From an uncultured Oscillospiraceae bacterium (GTDB lineage Bacteria > Bacillota > Clostridia > Oscillospirales > Acutalibacteraceae): DNA of 8,280 bases. Positions within the stretch are counted from its first letter, which is position 1. The number at the start of each line of letters is the position of its first letter. The stretch lies in contig UREO01000128.1 of the NCBI GenBank assembly GCA_900546895.1, positions 1-8,280 of the forward strand, given 5' to 3'. The position numbers and the translations under genes are program-made. Below the pieces are notes generated by a model, which saw only the letters and a list, made by a program, of their open reading frames with translations, was not told where the DNA came from and did no database searches. This document shows positions 1-5,785 of the stretch, one piece after another.

Positions 1-661
1 GGAAACGATTGCTCTGACAAAGAAAGCGGTTGAGTGCGGTATCGACCTGTGCATGGTAGTCGCTCCTTTCTACAATAAGCCCACACAGGAAGGCATCTAC
101 AACCATTACAAAGCGGTGGCGGAAAGCACAACGGCCAATATCCTGCTCTACAATATCCCGATTTTCGTAGGGGTCAACATCGAAGCGGAAACCGTCTCAA
201 GACTGGCGAAATTTGATAACATTATCGGCATCAAGGACGAGGCCGGCATCAATCCCACCCAGATCACGGATTACTTTATCGCTACCGAGAAGATCGATCC
301 CAATTTCGTTATTTTCAACGGCGACGACATCATGCTGCTCCCCACCATCGTACAGGGTGCAATGGGTGTTGTCAGCGGCGGCGCACATATTTTCGGCCAC
401 GAAATCAGAACCATTATCAAAGCGTTTGAAGCGGGCGATCATGAAAAGGCCAAGGACTTGTTCGTGCCTCTTTATAAATTCTGCAAATCCTGCGGCCAGA
501 ACGGAAGAATCCTCCCCAACTCCATTATGCGTCCCGCCATTGAGCTGGTTACCGGCATCAAGGTCGGCCCGGCCAGAGCCCCCCTCGCTCCCATCACGGA
601 AGAGGAGAAGAAGGTTCTTATCGACACCCTTACTTCCATCGGTGTAAAAGTGAAAGCGTAA
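1..661 (+). CDS. DapA/NanA-superfamily class I aldolase (5' end outside window)
   Basis: This is the C-terminal 219 residues of a (beta/alpha)8 pyruvate-type lyase; the usual length is about 290-300, so roughly 75-80 residues lie upstream of the window. The frame is open from base 2. Visible signatures are the APFYNKP segment, the catalytic tyrosine in LLYNIP (codon 149-151) and the Schiff-base lysine in IIGIKDE (codon 233-235), followed by the GDD and GVVSGGAH segments. Enzymes of this family condense or cleave 2-oxo acids through a lysine-pyruvate imine in the cytoplasm. True DapA enzymes have an arginine just after YNxP that binds the aspartate-semialdehyde carboxylate. Here the sequence continues IFVGVN, more like N-acetylneuraminate lyase or 2-keto-3-deoxygluconate aldolases. 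With kinase, isomerase and mutarotase genes downstream, a sugar-acid or keto-sugar aldolase is more likely than lysine biosynthesis. The substrate is unknown. Confidence 0.9.
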   Translation, partial: ETIALTKKAVECGIDLCMVVAPFYNKPTQEGIYNHYKAVAESTTANILLYNIPIFVGVNIEAETVSRLAKFDNIIGIKDEAGINPTQITDYFIATEKIDPNFVIFNGDDIMLLPTIVQGAMGVVSGGAHIFGHEIRTIIKAFEAGDHEKAKDLFVPLYKFCKSCGQNGRILPNSIMRPAIELVTGIKVGPARAPLAPITEEEKKVLIDTLTSIGVKVKA

Positions 662-667
662 TGTTTT

Positions 668-697
668 ACAGCCGGTTCGCGACGACCGTTCAGCTGT
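668..697 (+). other. Imperfect intercistronic hairpin before the kinase gene
   Basis: ACAGC pairs with GCTGT (668-672 with 693-697) and CGGT with ACCG (673-676 with 685-688), with a four-base bulge on the 3' side. It ends two bases before the GGGAGG ribosome binding site of the next gene. There is no T-run, so it is not an obvious terminator. It could stabilise or process the operon mRNA or modulate kinase translation. This rests only on base pairing. Confidence 0.3.
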
Positions 698-710
698 AGG
701 GAGGAAAAAT

Positions 711-1712
711 ATGAAAAGGAAACCCAAAATTTTGGTTGTTGGCAGTTTCGTCATGGACCTGATTGTCAGCACGGAAAAATTTCCGAATTCCGGGGAAACG
801 GTTCTGGGAAAAAGCTTTCGCACCGCTCCCGGCGGAAAGGGCGCGAACCAGGCGGTGCAGGCGGCCCGGCTGGGCGCCGAGGTCACTATGGTGGGCAAGG
901 TGGGGAACGACGATTTCGGGAAACGGCTGATCGGTTCCTGCAAGGAGTCCGGCATCCATACCGGATTTGTGGCGACCGACCCGCAAGTGTCCTCCGCAGT
1001 TGGAAATGTGCTGCTGGAAGTCGGTGACGGCCGGGCGGCGAAAAATAGGATTATCGTCGTTCCGGGCGCCAATATGACTATTGCTCCTGAGGAAATAGAC
1101 TTGCTCAGGGAAGCCGTCGGCCAGTACGACATGGTCGTCCTGCAGTTGGAAATTCCAATGAACATCAATGAGCTGGTGGCGAAATTTGCCTTTGAAAAGG
1201 GCGTCCCCGTGATGCTGAATTCTGCTCCGTCCGCTCCGCTGTCTGAAAAACTGCTTTCCCGTCTGGCGTATATCTCCCCGAACGAACACGAGGCGGCCGA
1301 CCTTACGGGCATTCAGATCCGCAGGGAAGGCTGCCGTGTGAATCAGGACGACCTGAAAGCGGCGGTCGGTTCCCTGCTTTCCAGGGGCGTGAAAAATGTG
1401 GTGATTACGCTCGGCAGTGCGGGCGCCGTGGTTGCCAATCAGAACGAATTTATCTACGAACCGTGTGCCGACGTGGTGGAAGTAAAGGATCCGACCGCCG
1501 CGGGCGACTCCTTTGTAAGTGCCTTTATCACCGGCGTCTGCGCGGGATTGAAGCATGGGCAGGCGCTTCATTTCGCGAACTATACTGCGGCGCTGACTGT
1601 TTCCAGAATGGGTGCTCAGCCTTCTCTGCCGCACCTTTCGGAGGTTGTTGAACTGATGAAGCGGGAAGATCGGACGGATTTTGATTTTTCCCTGCTGGAA
1701 GTCCTTAAATAA
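711..1712 (+). CDS. rbsK: Ribokinase-family (PfkB) carbohydrate kinase
   Basis: A 333-residue cytoplasmic ATP-dependent sugar kinase; E. coli ribokinase is about 309. The N-terminus carries the beta-strand ILVVGSFVMD, and the PfkB signature 1 core GGKGANQ lies at residues 41-47. Further motifs are VLQLEIP near 143-149, LNSAPSAP near 169-176, SPNEHEA near 189-195, TLGSAGA at 233-239 (nucleotide side) and signature 2 DPTAAGD at 260-266, whose final aspartate is the catalytic base. GAQPSLP near 301-307 is typical of ribokinases proper. The ATG is preceded by GGGAGG at good spacing. The gene lies 49 bases after the aldolase and 21 bases before the SIS gene, so it is almost certainly cotranscribed. 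Ribokinase is the best family match. A relative acting on another pentose, deoxyribose or keto-sugar is possible, because PfkB specificity is hard to read from motifs. Confidence 0.9.
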   Translation: MKRKPKILVVGSFVMDLIVSTEKFPNSGETVLGKSFRTAPGGKGANQAVQAARLGAEVTMVGKVGNDDFGKRLIGSCKESGIHTGFVATDPQVSSAVGNVLLEVGDGRAAKNRIIVVPGANMTIAPEEIDLLREAVGQYDMVVLQLEIPMNINELVAKFAFEKGVPVMLNSAPSAPLSEKLLSRLAYISPNEHEAADLTGIQIRREGCRVNQDDLKAAVGSLLSRGVKNVVITLGSAGAVVANQNEFIYEPCADVVEVKDPTAAGDSFVSAFITGVCAGLKHGQALHFANYTAALTVSRMGAQPSLPHLSEVVELMKREDRTDFDFSLLEVLK

Positions 1713-1733
1713 ACCCAAAGGAGCGAGATACCT

Positions 1734-2348
1734 ATGATTAAAAAAGAAAGCCGGGAGGCTTTACAGGCTTTTGTTAGTGTGGCGAAAGAGGAATTTAACG
1801 GGTTTGCCGGGACGATTACAAGCGATGGATATGAAAAAGCGGTGGAATTGATTCTCAATGCGGAAAAGAGCGGGAACCGCGTACATATTACGGGGATCGG
1901 CAAGCCGTCCCATGTCGCGGCATATATGGCTTCCCTGCTGTCGTCAACCGGTACACCCACCTATTTCCTGCACGGCACCGAAGCCGTGCATGGCTCCTGC
2001 GGCCAGCTGGTTGCCGGAGATGTGGTAATCTGCATTTCCAACAGCGGCGAAACCGGGGAACTGAAATCCACGGTCACAGCTATCAAAAATAATGGCTGCA
2101 AGGTGATTTCCGTAACGGGGAATCCGGAATCCTGGCTCGCTAAAATGGGTGACGCCTGCCTGTTTGCCGGAATAGGCCAGGAGGGCGGCCCGCTGAACCG
2201 CGCGCCTCGCCTTTCGATCCTTGCGGAAATGGTAACCCTTCAAGGCCTGAGCGTGGTGCTCCAGGTCAACCGCGGAATCACTCCCAAGGATTATGTGAAG
2301 TGGCACCCGGGCGGAACTCTGGGCAGCCTGAGAGAAAATGAGAAGTAG
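1734..2348 (+). CDS. SIS-domain sugar-phosphate isomerase (KdsD/GutQ-like, no CBS domains)
   Basis: A 204-residue protein made of one SIS domain. It resembles the catalytic half of arabinose-5-phosphate isomerases (KdsD, GutQ, KpsF). The phosphosugar loop HITGIGKPSH is at residues 51-60 with the conserved lysine 57. STGTP (71-75) and EAVHG (83-87) follow, then the SNSGET phosphate-binding loop at 102-107. HPGGTLG at 191-197 contains the histidine that is catalytic in KdsD. KdsD-type enzymes are usually about 320-330 residues with two C-terminal CBS domains, which are absent here. The stop codon is intact and another gene follows at once, so this looks like a naturally short form, not a truncation. 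The likely role is aldose-ketose isomerisation of a phosphorylated sugar made by the neighbouring kinase. The start has an AAGGAG ribosome binding site. Confidence 0.88.
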   Translation: MIKKESREALQAFVSVAKEEFNGFAGTITSDGYEKAVELILNAEKSGNRVHITGIGKPSHVAAYMASLLSSTGTPTYFLHGTEAVHGSCGQLVAGDVVICISNSGETGELKSTVTAIKNNGCKVISVTGNPESWLAKMGDACLFAGIGQEGGPLNRAPRLSILAEMVTLQGLSVVLQVNRGITPKDYVKWHPGGTLGSLRENEK

Positions 2349-2361
2349 GAGGGGAACAGCT

Positions 2362-2766
2362 ATGTTAAAAACAGCCTGTATTCATCCGGAAATTATGCGC
2401 CTTCTTTCTCTGTGCGGCCACGGCGACAAAATTTTGATTGCCGACGGTAACTATCCGCTCGATTCGAAAAGCGGAAGTGCGGCCAAGGTTTATCTGGGTC
2501 TTACCAGCGGGATGCCGGAGGTAACCCAGGTGCTGAAGGTGCTGGGGGAAGTCGTCAATTTTGAAAAAGCGGAAGTCATGACCCCCGAGGGGGAACAGCC
2601 GCCGATTTTCAGGGAATTCAAAGAACTTCTCGGCGGAATGGAACTAAGCGGTCTGGAGCGGCACGCGTTTTATAACGCCTGCTGCCAGCCCGATGTCCGC
2701 CTTGCCATATTCACGGGAGAAAAAAGGACGTTTGCCAATATTCTTCTTACAATCAATGTCGCTTAA
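2362..2766 (+). CDS. RbsD/FucU-family sugar mutarotase
   Basis: A 134-residue cytoplasmic protein of the RbsD/FucU family, which interconverts ring or anomeric forms of free sugars so that kinases or isomerases receive the right form. GHGDKILIADGNYP (residues 19-32) holds the conserved histidine 20 and the aspartates of the active site. The C-terminal part LERHAFYNACC followed by FTGE and FANILL (124-129) matches the FucU branch slightly better than RbsD. The ATG at 2362 was chosen because AGGAGG lies directly upstream. An in-frame ATG at 2338 overlaps the previous gene and has no ribosome binding site. The gene is 13 bases after the SIS gene and is followed at once by a strong hairpin, so it closes the operon. 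Confidence 0.88.
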   Translation: MLKTACIHPEIMRLLSLCGHGDKILIADGNYPLDSKSGSAAKVYLGLTSGMPEVTQVLKVLGEVVNFEKAEVMTPEGEQPPIFREFKELLGGMELSGLERHAFYNACCQPDVRLAIFTGEKRTFANILLTINVA

Positions 2767-2782
2767 ATCCCATAAAAAGAAG

Positions 2783-2823
2783 ATGCCTGTCGCGGGTTGC
2801 TCCCGCGGCGGGCATTTTGCTTT
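2783..2823 (+). terminator. Rho-independent terminator of the sugar operon
   Basis: A fully paired 14-bp GC-rich stem joins ATGCCTGTCGCGGG (2783-2796) to CCCGCGGCGGGCAT (2802-2815), with two G-T wobbles and the loop TTGCT. A T-rich stretch follows. It starts 16 bases after the mutarotase stop codon. Confidence 0.9.
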
Positions 2824-2839
2824 ATATTCCTGAACTGCG

Positions 2840-2868
2840 TTGCAATCCAAAAGTTCATGCGGTAAAAT
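2840..2868 (+). promoter_or_regulatory. Sigma-A-like promoter
   Basis: TTGCAA (2840-2845) and TAAAAT (2863-2868) are separated by exactly 17 bases, near the TTGACA/TATAAT consensus. It lies just after the operon terminator and about 65 bases before the first downstream reading frame. It would restart transcription for the 2933-3560 region. This is prediction from consensus only. Confidence 0.55.
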
Positions 2869-2932
2869 ATAAAAATACCTTTTGATAGGTTAAAATTATT
2901 CATTTCAAAGATAAGAATGGAGGGAGACATCC

Positions 2933-3067
2933 TTGCAAAAGATGGACAGAAAAACAGTGCAGGCGGCCAATGATGAATGCCTGTTGGATGATTTTGTCCG
3001 GCAGAACGAATCGTTTATGTTGAAACAAAAGAAAACCGGAAAATCTGGCAACGCGCGGAACGGGTGA
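2933..3067 (+). pseudogene. Short frame resembling the N-terminus of a SigI-like sigma factor
   Basis: The frame starts with TTG at 2933 behind a good GGAGGG site (2919-2924) and encodes 44 residues. The segment AANDECLLDDFVRQNESFMLK (residues 11-31) recalls the start of SigI-type RNA polymerase sigma factors, where an acidic, leucine-rich stretch precedes an F-I/M-x-K motif and then sigma region 2. Here the similarity stops right after MLK, and no region 2 or DNA-binding part follows in any frame. It may be a decayed remnant, the first half of a frameshifted gene, or an unrelated small peptide. The resemblance is from memory of the family and is weak because of its length. The ribosome binding site and the upstream promoter support translation. 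Confidence 0.35.
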
Positions 3068-3225
3068 AAAAGTTTCAGCGAATCCGGCAAAGGCAGGAGA
3101 TAAGGCCAATCGGCCATTTGAAAGATAGTTTTTGGGTGTTCCATTACAGACGACCCCAAAAAATTCTTGTTCCGGTCCGAATTACGATAATAGCGAATAG
3201 CGGAAAATTCATGGGGGAAATCTGA
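3064..3225 (+). CDS. Possible 53-residue basic peptide, coupled to the next gene
   Basis: A GTG-started frame of 53 residues, very rich in arginine, lysine and glutamine at its start (KKFQRIRQRQEIR), then aromatic and beta-like (FWVFHY, ILVPVRITII). Its TGA at 3223-3225 overlaps the ATG of the next gene as TGATG, which is typical of translational coupling. No ribosome binding site precedes the GTG. The same frame is open upstream to about 2992, overlapping the 2933 frame, so it may be the second half of one gene split by a frameshift. I do not recognise the sequence. Treat it as doubtful. Confidence 0.3.
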   Translation: MKKFQRIRQRQEIRPIGHLKDSFWVFHYRRPQKILVPVRITIIANSGKFMGEI

Positions 3226-3560
3226 TGAAATATCATGTTTATTTATGTGTAAAAATGGAAAGCGATAAATGGGTCACCATAGGCGGAAATCACAGCATCT
3301 TGTGGGACCTTCGCAGTTTGATTGAGGCTTCAAGCGGCTGGACGGTTCTGAATCAGGAAGACATAGGGCCTGCGGATTCCTTTATTCCGCGGCTGGAAAA
3401 AGGGATTCTGGAACTGACACAGCGCGCGGAGGCCTATCGCAATTATGAAATTTCCTATGGGATTGGTACCATTGACGGCGCATTGGCTTTTTACACAGGC
3501 TTGTTAAGGGACTGCAAAATGCATCCGTTTACGCAGCTTTACGGCTGTATTGTCGCCTAA
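3225..3560 (+). CDS. Conserved-looking hypothetical protein, 111 residues
   Basis: A soluble, mildly acidic 111-residue protein with no signal peptide or membrane segment. The sequence alternates a beta-like start (MKYHVYLCVKM, WVTIGG) with helical stretches (ILWDLRSLIEASSG, RLEKGILELTQRAEAYRNYE) and a C-terminal helix (GALAFYTGLLRDC). The composition and regular secondary-structure pattern look like a real folded protein. The ATG overlaps the preceding frame by one base, and GGGGGAA about six bases upstream is a good ribosome binding site. I do not recognise the family, and the neighbours do not define a role. Its transcript probably starts at the 2840-2868 promoter. Confidence 0.7.
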   Translation: MKYHVYLCVKMESDKWVTIGGNHSILWDLRSLIEASSGWTVLNQEDIGPADSFIPRLEKGILELTQRAEAYRNYEISYGIGTIDGALAFYTGLLRDCKMHPFTQLYGCIVA

Positions 3561-3604
3561 TCCGCATGGGCTCTGGTTCGTATCGTTCTGCCTGAAAGCC
3601 CTGT

Positions 3605-3650
3605 TTGATAAAATAGCCTTCCCGGCATTTTGACTGCTGGGAGGGCTATT
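3605..3650 (-). terminator. Terminator of the cotJC remnant (minus strand)
   Basis: A 16-bp stem pairs 3612-3627 with 3635-3650 (AATAGCC with GGCTATT at the base), with two wobbles and a seven-base loop. Read on the minus strand, the stem is followed by a short run of T. It lies 14 bases beyond the cotJC stop codon, so it is probably the native end of the cotJ transcript. It could also weakly stop plus-strand transcription from the 111-residue gene. Confidence 0.75.
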
Positions 3651-3663
3651 ATCATACCTGAAT

Positions 3664-3870
3664 TTATTTTCTTGTATCAAATGCCGGATTAAAAGCATAG
3701 AAATTCTTCGAATCAAGCTGATCGGTAATGATACGCAGGCCTTCACCGAAGCGTTGGTAATGAACCACTTCCCGCTGACGCAGGAACTTAATCGGATCAC
3801 GAACGTCCGGGTCATCGGCAAAGCGCAGGATATTGTCATAGGTGGTGCGCGCTTTCTGCTCTGCTGCAAT
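3664..3870 (-). pseudogene. cotJC: 3' fragment of spore coat gene cotJC (manganese-catalase family), 5' part missing
   Basis: The minus strand encodes about 68 residues that match the C-terminal third of CotJC, a di-manganese-catalase-like spore coat protein of about 190-220 residues. The match runs from IAAEQKARTTYDNIL through DDPDVRDPIKFLR and REVVHYQRFGEGLRI to LDSKNFYAFNPAFD. The glutamate of AAEQ and the histidine of VVHYQRF are metal ligands in this family. The ligands in the N-terminal half are missing. Homology stops abruptly at about 3870, where family members have an acidic ED pair before the IAAEQ. The frame here instead runs into sequence shared with the recombinase end. An in-frame ATG at 3903 inside the recombinase gives a nominal 79-residue frame, but its first 11 residues are not CotJC. 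The best explanation is disruption by insertion of the adjacent recombinase-bearing element. Confidence 0.85.
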
Positions 3871-3899
3871 CCTATAAAAACAACTTTGTGCTAAAAGTT
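3871..3899. other. Putative element-chromosome junction (att-like)
   Basis: CotJC homology ends at about 3870 and the recombinase stop codon is at 3891-3893, so only 20 bases separate host gene and element gene. Within this stretch AACTTT (3882-3887) and AAAGTT (3894-3899) form a perfect six-base inverted repeat around a six-base spacer. Such a repeat could be part of a recombinase recognition arm. The exact crossover dinucleotide cannot be set without the other junction. Confidence 0.5.
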
Positions 3900-5444
3900 C
3901 CAATGGATTTCAATAGGAATATCTTTTGTACCAGGAATTCGTTTGCCGATTGATATGTAATCGATCAATGTATCAACGATCTCCCTGCTGAGGTGTTCAA
4001 GGCTGGTGTATCGCTCGATCAACTGCCGGCGGTTATTACCCGTTTCCATTTTTTGATCAATTTCCGATATCTGCCTTTGACCGTCCGCCACAACATGCTC
4101 CAACCGCTCTTTCTCGGCGGTGAAGCTCTTTGAATATTCCACGAAATCGCTTTCTGTAATAATGCCCCTCACTCTGTCCATATACAGATCGCGAATTCCT
4201 TTTGCATACTCTGCAATCTTTTTCTCATAGATTGCAATATCGGCAAGGATACGGGATTTTTGCTCCTGCAAATGATCGCAAAATTCTATTTGCTGCGATA
4301 ATTCGTCCTTGTCAAGATATTCTGCTGCCAAACGATTCAGCTCAGCAACGACAGTTTGCTCCAATTTGTCAACGGAAATAAAAGAGCCGGTACAAGCATC
4401 CTTTGCTACATGGCGGTTTGAGCACTGCAAGTAGTGTTTCCCACGATTTTTAGAGGAACGCATCATATAACCACAATTCGCGCACCGGGCTTTTCGTGCA
4501 AACAGTCCGATTGTACCTACATCAAATGGCTTCGCTCTTTGTACAATCAGGGCTTGCGCTTTATCCCAAAGTTCCCTTTCTATAATTGGCTCATGTGTTC
4601 CTTCAACCCTATACCAATCTCTCTTCGGCCGCGGCTTGTTTTGCTTGGTTTTGTAGGACACGCTGCCATATTTTCCCTGTACCATATTACCGATATAGAT
4701 TTCGTTTGTCAGCATATCTGAGATAGCAAAATATTTCCAAAGAGTACTGTTTTTCATTTTTGGCTGCTGATAACGCAGCCCATGTAAACGCTTGTATTCC
4801 GTCGGATTGGGTATGCCCCTGCCATTGAGCATACGAGCGATGGCTGTTTTACCGTACCCCTGCGAGAAAAGAACGAAAACTTCCCTGACCACGGCAGCAG
4901 CTTCCTCATCAATGATGAGGTGTCCCTTCTGCTCCGGGTCTTTTTGATACCCATAGAGAGCAAAAGCGCCGATATGAAAACCGTTTTTTCGTCTGTTAGT
5001 CAAAACACTGCGGATATTGTCAGACATATCCTCCAGATACCACTCATTTACAAGCCCGTTGATTTGCCGGGATTTCTTATTCCCTTTATTAGCGGTATCC
5101 GCATTATCGACTATGCTTACAAAACGAATACCCCAAACGGGGAATAACCCATGGATGTATTTTTCGACTAATTCCAATTCGCGGGTAAATCGTGATTGCG
5201 TTTTACAAAGGATCATATCAAATTTATGCTGCTGAGCGTCCTCTAATAAGTGATTAAACTCCGGACGTTTTCTATCCGCACCTGTGTAATCGTCATCGCT
5301 GTAAATGTGATAGATTTCCCACCCCTTTTCCATAGCGTATTGAATCAACATGGACTTCTGATTCTGGATGCTTTCACTGTCGTCAGTTTCAGCATGCTTG
5401 TTTCTATCTTCTTCTGATAAGCGGCAATATATAGCTGTTTTCAT
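3891..5444 (-). CDS. Large serine recombinase (TnpX-type site-specific recombinase)
   Basis: A full-length 517-residue large serine recombinase that makes the double-strand exchanges for excision or integration of an element. The N-terminal resolvase domain (about 3-150) has the nucleophile serine 10 in YCRLSEED with arginine 8, and KTQSRFTRE at 81-89 carries further active-site basic residues. The recombinase domain (about 160-300) includes YGYQKDP and the IARMLNGRGIPNP helix region. A zinc ribbon follows with cysteines 321, 324, 341 and 351. A long coiled coil (about 385-470) and a C-terminal tail ending IEIHWNF complete the protein. No motif is missing, so it is probably active. The start ATG has GGAG ten bases upstream. 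The gene reads toward the truncated cotJC, and its stop lies 20 bases from the break. It is visibly more AT-rich than the flanking metabolic genes, consistent with horizontal origin. Confidence 0.95.
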   Translation of the reverse strand: MKTAIYCRLSEEDRNKHAETDDSESIQNQKSMLIQYAMEKGWEIYHIYSDDDYTGADRKRPEFNHLLEDAQQHKFDMILCKTQSRFTRELELVEKYIHGLFPVWGIRFVSIVDNADTANKGNKKSRQINGLVNEWYLEDMSDNIRSVLTNRRKNGFHIGAFALYGYQKDPEQKGHLIIDEEAAAVVREVFVLFSQGYGKTAIARMLNGRGIPNPTEYKRLHGLRYQQPKMKNSTLWKYFAISDMLTNEIYIGNMVQGKYGSVSYKTKQNKPRPKRDWYRVEGTHEPIIERELWDKAQALIVQRAKPFDVGTIGLFARKARCANCGYMMRSSKNRGKHYLQCSNRHVAKDACTGSFISVDKLEQTVVAELNRLAAEYLDKDELSQQIEFCDHLQEQKSRILADIAIYEKKIAEYAKGIRDLYMDRVRGIITESDFVEYSKSFTAEKERLEHVVADGQRQISEIDQKMETGNNRRQLIERYTSLEHLSREIVDTLIDYISIGKRIPGTKDIPIEIHWNF

Positions 5445-5470
5445 ACCTTCATATCTCCATAGAGATAGAA

Positions 5471-5518
5471 CAAGCCATTTCCTAATTTTATTATATCATA
5501 TAGTAAATGGCTTGCATA
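5471..5518 (-). promoter_or_regulatory. Recombinase promoter inside a perfect inverted repeat
   Basis: On the minus strand, TGATATAAT is an extended -10 element (TATAAT at 5495-5490). The -35 position (5518-5513, TATGCA) is weak. Perfect 10-base inverted arms CAAGCCATTT and AAATGGCTTG (5471-5480 and 5505-5514) flank the -10. One covers the spacer and the other lies just after the expected start site. This is a classic operator layout, suggesting repression by the recombinase or another element regulator. If transcribed from further upstream, the arms could form a weak hairpin instead. Confidence 0.5.
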
Positions 5519-5665
5519 TTACCGTTTACCGATTGCTATCCTTTTATTTTTTTCAATTTGATTGATCATCTCAATCCACTTTTGTGTGAATTGTTCTTTT
5601 AATGTCGTGTTTTCGCCGCTTTTGAAAACATTTTTGCAAGTTACTTGCATTTCCTTTTTTTTCAT
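5519..5665 (-). CDS. Small 48-residue protein upstream of the recombinase
   Basis: A basic 48-residue protein starting MKKKEMQVTCKN and ending in a helical segment with WIEMINQIEKNKR. The pattern is a short beta strand, then KSGENTTLKEQFTQKWIEMINQ. It resembles the short proteins often found beside clostridial serine recombinases, which have no established function. The ATG at 5665 was preferred. The frame stays open upstream to 5755, but that extension enters the 5745-5785 hairpin and has no convincing start. The gene lies 74 bases before the recombinase, and the recombinase promoter overlaps its 3' end. It may be an accessory factor, such as a directionality factor, or a regulator acting on the nearby inverted repeat. 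That role is inference from position only. Confidence 0.6.
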   Translation of the reverse strand: MKKKEMQVTCKNVFKSGENTTLKEQFTQKWIEMINQIEKNKRIAIGKR

Positions 5666-5744
5666 TTTATCACCATGCCTTTCGATAAAACTTATGTCAA
5701 TTTGCTTGTACGATATGCCCCGGGTAAGAAATAGTTCTCTGCGC

Positions 5745-5785
5745 AAAAGCAGCACTCGGCAAATTGTTGCTAAGTGCTGCTTTTT
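5745..5785. terminator. Strong bidirectional terminator hairpin
   Basis: AAAAGCAGCACT (5745-5756) and AGTGCTGCTTTT (5773-5784) form a perfect 12-bp stem. A shorter inner stem (GCAA with TTGC) shortens the loop. Runs of A on one side and T on the other make it work in either direction. It separates the recombinase unit from the AT-rich spacer to its right, and may mark the edge of the recombinase module. Confidence 0.75.

Noticed and set aside
1..661. Assignment as lysine-pathway dihydrodipicolinate synthase (dapA)
   Set aside because: The arginine expected after YNxP is missing and the operon is for sugar metabolism, so only the superfamily is called.
197..1718. Long minus-strand frames opposite the aldolase and kinase
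   Set aside because: They are antisense shadows of genes with clear families and motifs, and lack start signals.
2338..2361. Earlier ATG for the mutarotase gene
   Set aside because: It has no ribosome binding site and overlaps the SIS gene. The ATG at 2362 follows AGGAGG and gives the usual family N-terminus.
3504..3869. 121-residue minus-strand frame over the cotJC fragment
   Set aside because: It is out of frame with the recognisable CotJC sequence and crosses the terminator hairpin.
5665..5690. TTGACA and the TTTTATC/GATAAAA inverted repeat before the 48-residue gene as a promoter or operator
   Set aside because: No acceptable -10 element lies at proper spacing, and the 7-base AT-rich repeat is weak.
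5666..5755. Upstream extension of the 48-residue gene, including SYKQIDISFIE, which faintly recalls the C-terminal tail of another serine recombinase
   Set aside because: It begins inside the 5745-5785 terminator hairpin and has no start signal. The similarity is too short to call a second recombinase remnant.
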